From: a virus
DNA length: 49,877 nucleotides
Virus record (IMG/VR): IMGVR_UViG_3300048592_000335
Span: 1 to 49,877 of that record
Direction: 5' to 3' (one strand)
The notes beneath the pieces were generated by a model. That model saw only the letters and a list, made by a program, of their open reading frames with translations. It had not been told where the DNA came from and ran no database searches. Of the stretch, positions 24,947 to 34,265 are shown piece by piece (within the stretch, counting starts at the first letter, position 1; each line of letters begins with the position of its first letter). A program made the position numbers and the translations under genes.

Positions 24947-25233
24947 GCCCCTATCACTCTTAGTGCATCTTCTAACGATTCCCAAACGTGCACCGGCGCA
25001 ACCCGGCTAAACTTGGCGTGCCAATCAATTTCCTCCGGTGTCAATCGCCGGGCCGATGGCGGTTTGCTTCCGTCCTTGATTTCCGCTGCGTACCATTGCC
25101 CACGAAACCCCACCAGCAGATCAGGACAACCCTTACCGACCATGTGGAGTGGCTGAACCTCAGCACCGACCCTGCGCAACCCATCCACAATATCCGCTTG
25201 ATTACTATCCACCTTCGCTGCAAACTTTGGCAT
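24937..25233 (-). CDS. VRR-NUC-like nuclease
   Basis: 98 aa from ATG 25233, five bases after the upstream stop with GGTGA in front; a longer frame from 25296 would overlap the upstream gene by 59 bases. It shows the PD-(D/E)XK layout of VRR-NUC proteins: SNQADIVDGLRRVGAEV, then GCPDLLVGFRGQWYAAEIKDG with Asp...Glu-x-Lys, then LTPEEIDWHAKF. Such stand-alone phage nucleases act like Holliday-junction or flap nucleases in recombination and replication. Its 3' end reaches into operator O1. Confidence 0.78.
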   Translation of the reverse strand: MPKFAAKVDSNQADIVDGLRRVGAEVQPLHMVGKGCPDLLVGFRGQWYAAEIKDGSKPPSARRLTPEEIDWHAKFSRVAPVHVWESLEDALRVIGAAN

Positions 25234-25237
25234 TAGT

Positions 25238-26092
25238 TCACCATGCTTTCTTTTTAGAAACTCTGGGCCATCCGCCGCCTGATTCACCGTGTTCAAAGCG
25301 GGCGGACTTGGCGGCGTTGATTGCTCTTATAATGCTGTTGTCGAGCAAGCCCCAGTTCTCGGGGATAACAACAAGGCCATTACTTCCGGCCTTAAGAGTA
25401 CATCCTTCCACGACTCTACTTGTGCCTATCTTTTGACTCCAATGGTTTTCCCCCCATTTGTTTAGTAACCAACCTTTATAAATAAGATATACATCTTTAG
25501 TACACCTTGTATTGCCAAGCGATACATCTTTCAAGTATTTCCCCAGAGAGTGAAAATCACCCTCGTTGACGGACAGCAAATCTCCATTGTGATCGATGTA
25601 GTCAAATTCATATGGACCCAGATCGCATAGTTCAACGAATACTCCTTCCCGACTATCAAGTAAATATGAAGCCAATGACTTCATATTGTATTGCAAATCA
25701 ACTAAGGACTCATCAGTACGGAGGAAATCGCCGGGTAACCATTCTTGCCAGGCGTGGCCCAAAACCATTAACGCAGTAAATCCCTGTTGACTATCCTCTA
25801 TGTCAGGCTGGCCGATTAACAACAAGATTGGCTGTTCAAGGCCAGCGCTTAGGAATTCTGCTTTTTGGAATTCATCTTTTTCGACCATGCCGGAAGCTTT
25901 GATTTCCACCCAACATCCTTGTCTGGGTAACCAAAAGTCAGGCAGGTACCAACCCGCATCACCGAGATCATAGCCTTCCTTTTCGTACTCCCATTCCACC
26001 CCAAGGGCATCAAAGAAGACAGCCCAACGCGCTTCCAGACGACTGCGGAAGCGGTACCCCTTATATGATGTTTCGATAGCCTTAATTGCCAT
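25238..26092 (-). CDS. PD-(D/E)XK endonuclease-like protein
   Basis: A 284-aa protein with GGGGGATC before ATG. The first 75 residues carry a restriction-endonuclease-like core: YRFRSRLEARWAVFFDALGV (Glu about 20), WYLPDFWLP (Asp about 52) and CWVEIKAS (Glu-x-Lys). The remaining 200 residues are a soluble domain without known motifs. This core is widespread in phage genomes. Likely cuts DNA or RNA during replication or host takeover. It is directly upstream of the VRR-NUC-like gene, so the phage has two nucleases in a row. Confidence 0.72.
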   Translation of the reverse strand: MAIKAIETSYKGYRFRSRLEARWAVFFDALGVEWEYEKEGYDLGDAGWYLPDFWLPRQGCWVEIKASGMVEKDEFQKAEFLSAGLEQPILLLIGQPDIEDSQQGFTALMVLGHAWQEWLPGDFLRTDESLVDLQYNMKSLASYLLDSREGVFVELCDLGPYEFDYIDHNGDLLSVNEGDFHSLGKYLKDVSLGNTRCTKDVYLIYKGWLLNKWGENHWSQKIGTSRVVEGCTLKAGSNGLVVIPENWGLLDNSIIRAINAAKSARFEHGESGGGWPRVSKKKAW

Positions 26093-26100
26093 GATCCCCC

Positions 26101-26583
26101 CTAGTCCATCACCAAATTGATTGACACGTTATATTGGTCAGCCCTGGCCAGGACATTGCGCAACGTGGCCAGGGCATCCGGCGCGCCCTTGGTTTCGTGG
26201 AATCGTAGCAGCGCTGTGCGGTACTCTTCCCCGAGTGCCCAATAGTATCTTTCGCCGCAAGTAGGGCAAGGGCAGTAGGGGCGGCTTAGCATCTCATACT
26301 GCACACCGGCGCTCTTGCAAAGGTTGTAATAATCGTCCAGGGCCTTGTGAGCGGTAGCAACGGCGGCAGTGTACTGGCGCTCAAAGTCTGCAATGATGGC
26401 CCGTACCCCATCCCGGCTAAGCTTGCCCGAGCGGATCACGTCTTCCCCTTTGGCAGTAGCGCGGGCAATACGCCCTTCCCAACACATCGTTTCGCCGTTG
26501 ACTGTCTGTGGTCCGTAGGCGGCTTCCAGGGCGGCAACGGCGGCAACCCTGGCACGCTCTATCTGTGCTTTACTGGCTTTCAC
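26101..26583 (-). CDS. Hypothetical protein with CxCxxC motif
   Basis: 160 aa from a GTG start at 26583 with GGGGG 7 bases upstream. Long helices (N-terminal Ala-rich; QYTAAVATAHKALDDYYNL) flank a PYCPCPTCGERYYW zinc-knuckle-like motif at about residues 105-118. No family recognised; position in the replication operon suggests nucleic-acid handling. Confidence 0.55.
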   Translation of the reverse strand: MKASKAQIERARVAAVAALEAAYGPQTVNGETMCWEGRIARATAKGEDVIRSGKLSRDGVRAIIADFERQYTAAVATAHKALDDYYNLCKSAGVQYEMLSRPYCPCPTCGERYYWALGEEYRTALLRFHETKGAPDALATLRNVLARADQYNVSINLVMD

Positions 26584-26986
26584 TGAGTAACCCCCTTGTA
26601 CTCTGCAACTTCTCCGGGCCTACTCTGGCCCAACGCCAGGAGTACCGGAACAACTCACGTAGAACTGCGAATTTCACAGCGTTGGTTCGGTTCCATTCTT
26701 CGACGGCTGCTGTGTCTAGTTTCCACTTACCCCACTTCTCAACCCACACCGCCCCGGCTGGCCCGGCCATTCGTGTTGACAACTCGGCATTCGTGAAGAC
26801 GTAACAGGTATCCGCCCCAAGTGGCCTGCAATCCCGCAGGACATCGGCCAAGACTTCCCACGGTTCAGCGCCGGATGCGTCCCCGACTTCCACCAACTCC
26901 CCGTTGTATTTCCGCAACTTGGCGAGGGCGGCGGCGCGGTTACCGTCCTGCAATAGACCTATCAGCAAAGCGTTGGCTTCGTTCAC
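26570..26986 (-). CDS. Hypothetical protein (138 aa)
   Basis: GTG start in a GTGA overlap with the prim-pol gene; its end overlaps the next gene by 14 bases. An N-terminal helical segment (NEANALLIGLLQDGNRAAAL) is followed by a small alpha/beta domain (CYVFTNAELSTRMAGPAGAV, WVEKWGKWKLD). No catalytic motif recognised. Coupled translation with the prim-pol suggests a replication accessory. Confidence 0.55.
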   Translation of the reverse strand: MNEANALLIGLLQDGNRAAALAKLRKYNGELVEVGDASGAEPWEVLADVLRDCRPLGADTCYVFTNAELSTRMAGPAGAVWVEKWGKWKLDTAAVEEWNRTNAVKFAVLRELFRYSWRWARVGPEKLQSTRGLLSESQ

Positions 26987-29688
26987 AGTCCGATTTCCTC
27001 AGCAGTTACCATGTGGCTTTCCCCCTCTTCCAGGGCCGACGATTTCAGCACCAAGACCCGTGGCCGCTTGCCGGTGACTGGATCATAGAGCGGTACCGTG
27101 CTCTTGCCGTCGCGCCCGACCGTGGCCAGGGCATCCAAGGTCTTTAGCTGTGCGTACAGGCTGTTTTTGGTCATCCCGTTGAGGGCGTCCCGGTTGACGG
27201 TTTCCACCGCCTGGATGGCTAAATCAGGGTAGAGGCAAAGGTTGCTTTCGCCATCGTACCAACCGATGACGGGGACGCCGTGCGGCGCCGACGTGGCCCC
27301 AATCGGCAGGACATGTACCCGGCCCGTTGCCATCAATGCCCCAAGTATCGCCAGAAACTTGTTGGCTTCCAGGTGGTCCGATGTGTGGCGCTCGATTGAG
27401 CCGGCCAGGTCCAAGAGCGTTTGATGGTGTAACGCCATGCGTCCCATGATTAAATCGTGGATGGGTTCCAGTTCAGCCAGGGCTGACCATACCGCACTCT
27501 GCAAAGCGAAGTTGGTAGCGCTGCGTAAGATATTCTCGGCCCGTGGCGAGTGGATGCGGATATGTTCTGCAAACTGGGCGCGGGCGGTGTCGAAGACATC
27601 TTTGGCCATGCCCACTACAGCCGGTCCCCGTGGCCCTTCCAGCAAATCCAACCAGGCGGCCCCGATGGCGTGAAGATGCCCCGCAAGGTCAGTGGCGACG
27701 GCAATCCCCTCGGGCACTTCCCCGTGTTTACTTTCGAGGTCCACGATAATCAGCCGGGCCAATGCTGCGGTGTCGGTCCCTGGGATGTCCTCGCCGGTCA
27801 TCAATGGCCAGCAATGCAAGGGCGTCGTCTTGGCGTTCTGGCCCGTGCGGGTTTGGCGGCTCTTGGTGTGCCCTTCCATGAGGGCATGAATTAAGGCAAC
27901 GGCGCTTTCCCGGCCTTGCGTGTTCGGCTTAAAATTGTCCAACATCCAGGGTAGGTCACCGATCTCAGCGGCCCGGCCAATGATCCCGTTGGCGGTTCCG
28001 CCGTGGGCGCCCATTTTTTCAAACAGTTGTTCACTGGCGAACCGTGGCCCCCATAGCGCCATCGCCAGGCGGCCCGTGGTGGTTTTCATAGAGCCGGTGA
28101 TACCACGGAGGAATAGCCCGTAGCGGTCACCACGCCATCCGGCAAGGGCAGCCAATGGGCCCAGCAGCGCATGGGCTACAACTACCGTGCCATATTCTCC
28201 TATGCCATCCATCAACGCATCCAGGGCAGTTACAGCGTGGCCCATATCAGCGCCGCCGGGTAAATGGTAGGCTGCGGCCTTGTCGTCCAGTTTGATTTCA
28301 ATGCCGGCGGGTTCACGCCCTGGGATGAGGAAGCGGCCATCACGCCAGCCGATGCGGTTATAGCGACGGGTAATGACCTGGCCGCCACTTAGGTTTTTGA
28401 TGGCAGATCCCAGGTGCTCTGTGGAACCGGCGTAGACCGTATCCAATGAGCTGATAGCATCCAGGGCAGCTTTCAGGCGCGATGGCGATCCCCAGTCGGC
28501 GGCTGATATTTCCTTCCTGAACGGTCCGCCACGTTTGCCAACCCCTTCAATCACATAGATTCGTTCGTCGTTTTCGTCAATGATTTCGTGGATGATTCGC
28601 GCCTGAAGGTCAGCCAGTTTTTCAAAATCAATCTTGCCCTTTGTCTTTTTGAACATGACCAAACAGCCATCCTGCACAGCAAACGGCCATGCCGGGTAAT
28701 CCGGCGCATCGTCGGCGGGTTCCTCTGGGTCTTCAATGGTTATGGTGTGGCCTATCTGAATATGGCTATGCACTGCGCTAAATCCGTCGTAACTATCCGT
28801 AAACGAGCCTTGCCATCCGTGGGCGCGGGCCAGGTGATCCACCGTCCCGAGCGTTACACCATCGCTGTGAAATGAAGCAAACTTGGCGGCAACTTCCCCA
28901 GGCGTACCCGGTGACCAGGATTCAATCAGGTCGATCCCATCGTCGCCAGGAAACACCGAGTGAACCGCCATCAGCACGCCGATCCAGTCCTGGTAGGTCA
29001 AGCCGCCTTCCCCATCGCTGATAGACCAATTTGGAATGTAGCTCAGGGCATCTGCTAGTGTCTCGGCTTCCGGCGCAATCTCTACCGTGCGTTGGGCGGC
29101 GCGCTCCTTTGCGCGCCGCCGGTCTTCCATGATGGCATCCAAGAGCGCTTTCAGTTTCGGCGGGACCGGCGCCAGCGGGATTTCCCCAGGCCCATAACCA
29201 TCTTCCCATTGATACTGCCCGCCGCTTTCGTGGTTGGACGGTGGCAATACAATGTACGCACCCCAACACCGCACATCGATCCCATCCGGCAAAGCCTTGT
29301 TACTGTTGCTGTAGGCGGCGGTGGTAGCGTAGAGCAGGTGCACCCCGCCGCCTCCGGTTAGACTGGTGACGGTCTGTTCATCCGCTGGCGTTATCAGCTT
29401 TTCCACTTCGCTGGCCAGGTACACATCCTTGTATAGGTCCAGGTCCAACGCCACTATCCCGCTAGGCCCGCAGTGTAAGCCGATGTTGGCTTCTGGGTTG
29501 TTGCGCCATAGGCCACTTAGGATCTTGGCATCGGTCGATGCTGCGTAACAACCACGGTGGGGGATCGGGTGTTTGCCGGGGCTTGTGCAATCAGGTTTCC
29601 CACATGCACAAGCCCCGTTCTCGTCAATCCACCACACCGGGAATACATGCCAGCCGAGCGCTGCATATTCCAGGGCGTAATTGAGCAT
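26983..29688 (-). CDS. Primase-polymerase/helicase replication protein
   Basis: 901 aa. Residues 1-200 are an archaeo-eukaryotic-type (prim-pol) domain with a zinc-like CACGKPDC motif (about 27-34), the catalytic VALDLD (Asp82, Asp84) and GGGGVHLLY. Residues 210-295 resemble a PriCT domain (YIPNWSISDGEG, VDHLARAHGW). An ATPase follows with GITGSMKTT (Walker A, 529-537) and WMLDNF (about 581-586), like DUF927-type superfamily 3/6 helicases. A winged-helix segment lies near the C-terminus (LYAQLKTLDALATVGRDG). It would make primers and unwind DNA at the phage origin; this and the DinG-like helicase are the core replication enzymes. Confidence 0.85.
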   Translation of the reverse strand: MLNYALEYAALGWHVFPVWWIDENGACACGKPDCTSPGKHPIPHRGCYAASTDAKILSGLWRNNPEANIGLHCGPSGIVALDLDLYKDVYLASEVEKLITPADEQTVTSLTGGGGVHLLYATTAAYSNSNKALPDGIDVRCWGAYIVLPPSNHESGGQYQWEDGYGPGEIPLAPVPPKLKALLDAIMEDRRRAKERAAQRTVEIAPEAETLADALSYIPNWSISDGEGGLTYQDWIGVLMAVHSVFPGDDGIDLIESWSPGTPGEVAAKFASFHSDGVTLGTVDHLARAHGWQGSFTDSYDGFSAVHSHIQIGHTITIEDPEEPADDAPDYPAWPFAVQDGCLVMFKKTKGKIDFEKLADLQARIIHEIIDENDERIYVIEGVGKRGGPFRKEISAADWGSPSRLKAALDAISSLDTVYAGSTEHLGSAIKNLSGGQVITRRYNRIGWRDGRFLIPGREPAGIEIKLDDKAAAYHLPGGADMGHAVTALDALMDGIGEYGTVVVAHALLGPLAALAGWRGDRYGLFLRGITGSMKTTTGRLAMALWGPRFASEQLFEKMGAHGGTANGIIGRAAEIGDLPWMLDNFKPNTQGRESAVALIHALMEGHTKSRQTRTGQNAKTTPLHCWPLMTGEDIPGTDTAALARLIIVDLESKHGEVPEGIAVATDLAGHLHAIGAAWLDLLEGPRGPAVVGMAKDVFDTARAQFAEHIRIHSPRAENILRSATNFALQSAVWSALAELEPIHDLIMGRMALHHQTLLDLAGSIERHTSDHLEANKFLAILGALMATGRVHVLPIGATSAPHGVPVIGWYDGESNLCLYPDLAIQAVETVNRDALNGMTKNSLYAQLKTLDALATVGRDGKSTVPLYDPVTGKRPRVLVLKSSALEEGESHMVTAEEIGL

Positions 29689-29690
29689 AG

Positions 29691-32069
29691 TTAGAATTCC
29701 AGTGTGAAATCGACGGTCTCACGTTTTGGGGCGGCAGTGTGCGGAATCAATGAAGGCATCGGAGCAACGGACAGGCCGCGGCGTTGGGCGTAGAAATCGT
29801 GTACTCGTGGTAAATCGTGGATCAGCTTGGCATCGGGCAAGGCGGGCAAGACTGTGTTGCGGCCATATTTGGTAGTGCGTAGGCGCGTATCCAAGATCGC
29901 CACCGTGCCATAGTCGCGCCGAGTTCTGATGAGCCGACCAAACGCCTGCTTCAGGTCCACAATCATCGTGGGCACACGCAATTTATCAAACGGGTACATG
30001 TCCGCTTTGAACCCGCTCAATCCCTGCTCTTTGGCTTGGCGGTGCAGGTCCGCTTCCAAGGCTGCGTTGAGGGGCGACGGCGCCATGAATGGCATCTTGT
30101 CCACCACCACCAAACGTAGGGCGTCCCCCTCGATTGATACCCCTTCAAAGAAGCTCTTGGTACCAAATAAGACACCATTGCCAGACTTAGCGAACCGGCG
30201 CGCCATCTCTTGCTTCCCAAGGTCTTCCCCCTGGATGAACACCGGATAATCTCGCTTGAACACCGGCGCCAGAGCATCACGCACGTTGCGCAGGTTGGCG
30301 TAAGAGGTGAAGAGCAGGAAAGCGCTGCCCTTCGATGCATCAACCAAGCGCTCGATTTCTTCGATAACCCATAGCGGATACTCTTTATCATTCGGCGCGG
30401 GACTCGCGCCGTTTGGGATATACAACAGCGTGTTTTTGGGATAGTCGAATGGGCTTTCGACTTCCATCACCAGACCACCACGAACACCCGTTTCCCGCTG
30501 GAACATTTCCAGATCCGGCGCCATCAACGTGGCACTGGTAAAGATCGTGGCATGTTGGCGCATGGGGACGGTTTCCACCCGATGGGTACCACCAAGCCAC
30601 TGCTCAAGGTCCACCAGGTCCGCATCACCGAACGCATCCACTTTATGAATGCAGTCTGGCCCGTACGGTTTACCGTTGAGAATCGAGACGGCCGGCGCTG
30701 TCAATACCCGGTTACACAGGGTACAGCGCGTGGGGTCTAGTTCCACGGTTTCGGTGGTGTAGCCGACCAGGTTCTTAAGGAACCAGGAGACGTTATAGGG
30801 CACGGTGAACAGCTTCACACCGTCCTTATATTCAATCCAGCGCGTCCAGCCGTCTTTGGTTGCCATCGAAAACGCCTTGACCTTATCGGCTATCTTGCGT
30901 ACCCGGTCAGCGTCCCGTTTCATCCGGCGCTCTTCCCGGTCGGCGGGAATAATGCCGGGGTCCCACAGGTCGCGCGCTGCGTCCTCTAATTCCTGAGCCA
31001 GGCGCAACCCGGCGGGAAACTCCTGGTCAGGCTGTACGCCAACTTGGGGGTCTGACTTCTGCGCAACGTGGCCGGCAATCTCGCTACTAAAATGAGCTGC
31101 AAGCCGGTCGGCGTCGCGTGGATCTACCTCTTCCGGGTAGCTATCCAGGTAATCCAGGGCACGTTCGATCTGGTGGTAACCGAGTTCTACCCCAAGGGCG
31201 TTGCGGGCATAGTCAACGAGTTTATGGGCCTCATCTACCACGATTACATCGGTCTGCGGTAGGATACCGGCGCCGGCGTAGGCCATGTTGAGACACAACA
31301 GGGCATGGTTAGTCACCACAACGTCAGCGGTTTCACGGGCATCTTTGGCGAGGTAGTAAAAGCAGCGGTCACCGAATACGCAGCTTTTACGGCCGGGGCA
31401 CTGGTCATCAATGGCGATCCCCTGGCGCTCAGCAGGCGTCAACGGGAACGTGATCTCTTCCATGTTGCCGGTTTCGGTGGCGTGGTACCACTGCGCAAGG
31501 TCGCCCGTGATGTTGCTGCTCAGGTCTTCGGCCTTGGCTTTACATGCGTAGTTGCTTTTCCCCTGAGCCAGGGCCACGCGCTTCCCTGGGAAGATTTGGA
31601 GCAAAAACGGGATGTCGCTGTTCATCAACTGGGCCTGTAAGGCTTTGTTACTGGTAGAGACGGTGATCGTCTTGCCCATCGCCATTGCTACGGCGAGGTA
31701 GGCAAAGCCCTTGCCCGTGCCCGTGCCAGCCTCAATCATGGCGCAATCATTCATTTCGATCGCACGTTGCACCATGCGCGCCATGTATAGTTGCTGTTTA
31801 CGTACCTCGTAGTTTTCTTTGATGGCGGCGATGGGCCCATTGGGACCAAACACCGTATCCGCCACGGATTCCCAGGCCATGACCAGTTTGTCTTTGGATT
31901 CCACCCGCTCAGCATGGGATGGCACGCCCATGAGAGCGCAGAGGTCAGACCACCCGGCTTTGTTGCCAGAAATAGTAAGCACAAACTGACCATCCTTGAC
32001 AACGAACGATGGGCGGGCAGGGCGGTCCTGGCAGGCAGTGGAGACTAATTCTCTGATTGTTTCAATCAT
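29691..32069 (-). CDS. DinG/XPD-like iron-sulfur helicase
   Basis: 792 aa from the second of two adjacent ATGs (32069; the first is 32072), with AAGGGG upstream. Motifs: EAGTGTGKG (Walker A, about 114-122), VVDEAH (motif II), and AFGRLIRTRRDYG (motif VI). Between motif I and II four Cys (YACKAKAE, then CPGRKSC, GDRC) fit the 4Fe-4S cluster of the XPD/DinG family. A CTLCNRVLT ... GPDCIHK insertion in the middle adds an extra zinc-like site. DinG helicases unwind 5'-3' and resolve R-loops. The gene starts just after a hairpin that follows the next upstream gene. Confidence 0.85.
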   Translation of the reverse strand: MIETIRELVSTACQDRPARPSFVVKDGQFVLTISGNKAGWSDLCALMGVPSHAERVESKDKLVMAWESVADTVFGPNGPIAAIKENYEVRKQQLYMARMVQRAIEMNDCAMIEAGTGTGKGFAYLAVAMAMGKTITVSTSNKALQAQLMNSDIPFLLQIFPGKRVALAQGKSNYACKAKAEDLSSNITGDLAQWYHATETGNMEEITFPLTPAERQGIAIDDQCPGRKSCVFGDRCFYYLAKDARETADVVVTNHALLCLNMAYAGAGILPQTDVIVVDEAHKLVDYARNALGVELGYHQIERALDYLDSYPEEVDPRDADRLAAHFSSEIAGHVAQKSDPQVGVQPDQEFPAGLRLAQELEDAARDLWDPGIIPADREERRMKRDADRVRKIADKVKAFSMATKDGWTRWIEYKDGVKLFTVPYNVSWFLKNLVGYTTETVELDPTRCTLCNRVLTAPAVSILNGKPYGPDCIHKVDAFGDADLVDLEQWLGGTHRVETVPMRQHATIFTSATLMAPDLEMFQRETGVRGGLVMEVESPFDYPKNTLLYIPNGASPAPNDKEYPLWVIEEIERLVDASKGSAFLLFTSYANLRNVRDALAPVFKRDYPVFIQGEDLGKQEMARRFAKSGNGVLFGTKSFFEGVSIEGDALRLVVVDKMPFMAPSPLNAALEADLHRQAKEQGLSGFKADMYPFDKLRVPTMIVDLKQAFGRLIRTRRDYGTVAILDTRLRTTKYGRNTVLPALPDAKLIHDLPRVHDFYAQRRGLSVAPMPSLIPHTAAPKRETVDFTLEF

Positions 32070-32090
32070 CATGTACCCCTTCGATAAACA

Positions 32091-32114
32091 GGGGGACCCC
32101 TGACGAGGTCCCCC
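32091..32114 (-). terminator. Hairpin between leftward genes
   Basis: An 8-bp GC-rich stem (GGGGGACC with GGTCCCCC) and 8-base loop in the 59-bp gap between the 323-aa gene and the DinG-like gene. It is followed by TGTTTATC in the leftward direction. It probably attenuates, making the upstream genes more abundant than the helicases. Confidence 0.55.
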
Positions 32115-32131
32115 GACTGCGCAACAGAAGA

Positions 32132-33103
32132 TTACAGCCCAGCGCCGGCGGCCATGTCGTTGAGACTTTGCGCCTCTTCTGCTTTGCCCTTGGCGGCTTC
32201 GCTGGCCTCTGCGTTGTCAGTTTCGCCGTTGAGGTTGGCCCATGCGCCGGCCCACTCCTTGTTGTCATCGAAGGCTTGGTTTGCTTGGGCGTTGACCGCG
32301 TCGCCAACATAGACGGCGGCCAGGTCGATGTCTTCAATGGTCCATTTGCGACCCACATAGGTTGGAACAACGATCATTTTCGATTTATCGCCCTTGCCGG
32401 CCTTAATAAACTGCGGCTTGTTGTCCACCACCTTGGGACCCATCGGGCACCATACCGAGCGGTAATTGATATGGGGCGGCTTCTGGCCCGGCTTAGCGAG
32501 TTTGGCGGCCACGGGATCTGTTACGTGGCGACGCAGATTGGTCATAACCCCATCGGCCATGAATTCTCGTGTTCCCTTGAAGCTCATCATAGGGTAACCC
32601 TTGAAGGTGAAGACCACTGGGCCAAAGGCTTCCATACCCTTGACCAGGGCCAACACCTGCTGATTGCCACGAGGACCGCCGACTTTTTCTGCATCTTTGT
32701 AGTTCGTAAATGCTAACACCGTGTTTTTCTGGTCTTCGGTATGGACCAACCAACGTTCCCGGCCACAGATCAAAGCGGCTTCAATGTTGCGCCGATACCA
32801 ACCGTCAACCCGTTCACCGCGGGAATTGCTAAAGTAGTCTTTCCGCCACCCATAAGGGGCCAGGTCAATTTCCTGATAATCCGTCTTGTCGGCACCATCG
32901 GGAATCCGGGTAACAATCTCATCATTATGGCGGTACCAGGTCCCCGTGAACCAGCCGCCGACATACTCCAGGGCGTCCAAGCCCATCTTGGCAGAACCAG
33001 GATCACCGTTCTGCCACATAATGAGCGGAAAACCATTGAACTCTGTCTGGTTGCTTTCTAAGCCGGTGTCCTCTTGTTGGCCAATCATGTTCTCGAATGA
33101 CAT
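32132..33103 (-). CDS. Hypothetical acidic-tailed protein, possible ssDNA-binding
   Basis: A 323-aa protein with AGGAG before ATG. The core is alpha/beta with aromatic-rich strands (GTWYRHNDEIVTRIPDG, RKDYFSNSRGERVDGWYRRN, VVFTFKGYPMMSFKGTREFM). The C-terminus is an Ala/Glu-rich acidic tail (NLNGETDNAEASEAAKGKAE). The second-from-first position in the replication operon, the size and the acidic tail recall phage single-strand binding proteins, but I see no OB-fold signature, so this remains a guess. Confidence 0.6.
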   Translation of the reverse strand: MSFENMIGQQEDTGLESNQTEFNGFPLIMWQNGDPGSAKMGLDALEYVGGWFTGTWYRHNDEIVTRIPDGADKTDYQEIDLAPYGWRKDYFSNSRGERVDGWYRRNIEAALICGRERWLVHTEDQKNTVLAFTNYKDAEKVGGPRGNQQVLALVKGMEAFGPVVFTFKGYPMMSFKGTREFMADGVMTNLRRHVTDPVAAKLAKPGQKPPHINYRSVWCPMGPKVVDNKPQFIKAGKGDKSKMIVVPTYVGRKWTIEDIDLAAVYVGDAVNAQANQAFDDNKEWAGAWANLNGETDNAEASEAAKGKAEEAQSLNDMAAGAGL

Positions 33104-33149
33104 AGTATGCTCCTGTAAAAAGTGGTATAGGTTGGAAAGAAGTTATTAG

Positions 33150-33560
33150 TTACAGCCCTAGTTCGGTGGCGGTGGCTTGGGCAACCACGGCGCCGGTGTG
33201 CGTGCGGTCCATGACCATGTGGGCGGCGGTGAGGGCGGCAATTTCCCGCATGGCGTAGAAAAGATTTTTCAGGCGGCTGATTTCGATTTCTGTTTCGGCA
33301 ATGTTATCTTCAGCATCCGATACGGCTCCCAGTAATGACAGGTAATTTTTGTCAGCGAACAGCGCCGCCTTCTGGTTAACTTTGCGTTCTCCGTCGTTCT
33401 TACCCCAGTCCTGGCGACTGGCCAGAACTTCGGTTTCGCGCCGCTCAAGCAGGGTCTTAGCCATCTTCAAGCCCTTGCGGAATTCCAACAGGTCACCTTC
33501 CTGGCTGGCGATGTCAGACGGTAAATCAAGTAGACTGTAAACAATGTCTTGGTAATCCAT
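33150..33560 (-). CDS. Coiled-coil protein, first gene of leftward operon
   Basis: 136 aa from ATG 33560, with AAAGGG upstream; longer frames starting upstream cross the promoter and are rejected. Two long heptad-like helices (LLEFRKGLKMAKTLLERRET and AVSDAEDNIAETEIEISRLK) separated by a short loop. The pattern resembles small recombination-mediator or host-nuclease-inhibitor coiled-coil proteins, without specific proof. It is the most promoter-proximal gene of the operon. Confidence 0.6.
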   Translation of the reverse strand: MDYQDIVYSLLDLPSDIASQEGDLLEFRKGLKMAKTLLERRETEVLASRQDWGKNDGERKVNQKAALFADKNYLSLLGAVSDAEDNIAETEIEISRLKNLFYAMREIAALTAAHMVMDRTHTGAVVAQATATELGL

Positions 33561-33623
33561 AGCGTGTACCCTTTCGGCAATAATCCCGATTATCGTGCAC
33601 AATTGCGTAAATCGGTAATTGAC

Positions 33624-33652
33624 AGTATAGCACTGCCTTAGTTGCGTGTCAA
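33624..33652 (-). promoter_or_regulatory. Leftward sigma70-type promoter PL2
   Basis: TTGACA (33647-33652), a 17-base spacer and TATACT (33624-33629) on the minus strand, about 65 bases before the first gene of the replication operon. Operator-like sites lie on both sides: 33642-33687, and a weaker TTGCGTAAATCGGTAA around 33603-33618. Confidence 0.85.
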
Positions 33653-33687
33653 GCATCAATTTGCGCAAATCGCAATATTTGTTTGCG
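33642..33687. promoter_or_regulatory. Operator-like repeat O2
   Basis: Second copy of the 46-bp block seen at 24901-24946, with two mismatches. It overlaps the -35 box of PL2 in the same way as O1 does at PL1, so both leftward promoters are probably controlled together. Confidence 0.72.
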
Positions 33688-33717
33688 ACAATCGAAACCA
33701 TGAGCCGGTACCACCTT

Positions 33718-34126
33718 GGATCACATTTTTCAGCCTATGGATCACATTTTTTCGACTTGGATCACTTTTGTTTTAAAAATGTGATCCATAGATTTACAGG
33801 TGGTAGAGCACCCCAAAAACACCCGTTTGGATCACAAGATCACATTTTTGCGTGCATAGATGGATCTTGGCGGAAAATGCCTTGGAACGCCCGTAAGGTG
33901 GAGCGTAAGGGAAAAAGTTGCCACGCGACATCTAATATAAAAAAAAAGTGATCTTGTGATCCACAAACACATTTATTTAATATAAGGCCCTTCCTCTTTT
34001 TTGCCTCTACCACCTGTAACACCCCTCAAAAACGTAGCAATCATTGGTTGAAATCTTGGATCACATTTTGATTTTAAAAAGTGATCCAAAACGAAAAATG
34101 TGATCCAAACGCAAAAAATGTGATCC
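33718..34126. repeat. 409-bp mirror-symmetric GGATCAC element, copy B
   Basis: The reverse-complement copy of 5680-6089. All GGATCAC/GTGATCC motifs, the AGGTGGTAGAG inverted pair and the GATCACAAGATCAC inverted pair are kept. Differences are single bases and short indels in spacers (for example the stretch between 33811 and 33830). It occupies most of the 772-bp gap between the leftward promoter PL2 and the rightward promoter at 34266. Its outer ends lie 31 bp from operator O2 and 140 bp from the rightward promoter. Two overlapping frames across it are not conserved in copy A because of indels and are not called genes. Confidence 0.85.
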
Positions 34127-34265
34127 AAAAATAGCCTGCAACCAGCATCGGATGGGCGGGCGGCATGGTCACCCCCTCGGACCCCAAGGGGCGCAAACCT
34201 TACGAAAACAAAAGGAGAAATCCCGAAATTCGCCAAAACTCGTTGAAATTCGTCAAAATTGGGCG

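Noticed and set aside
33718-34126. Possible CRISPR array from the repeated GGATCACA motif
   Set aside because: The repeats are 7-8 bp, in both orientations and irregularly spaced, with no spacer-length regularity and no cas genes.
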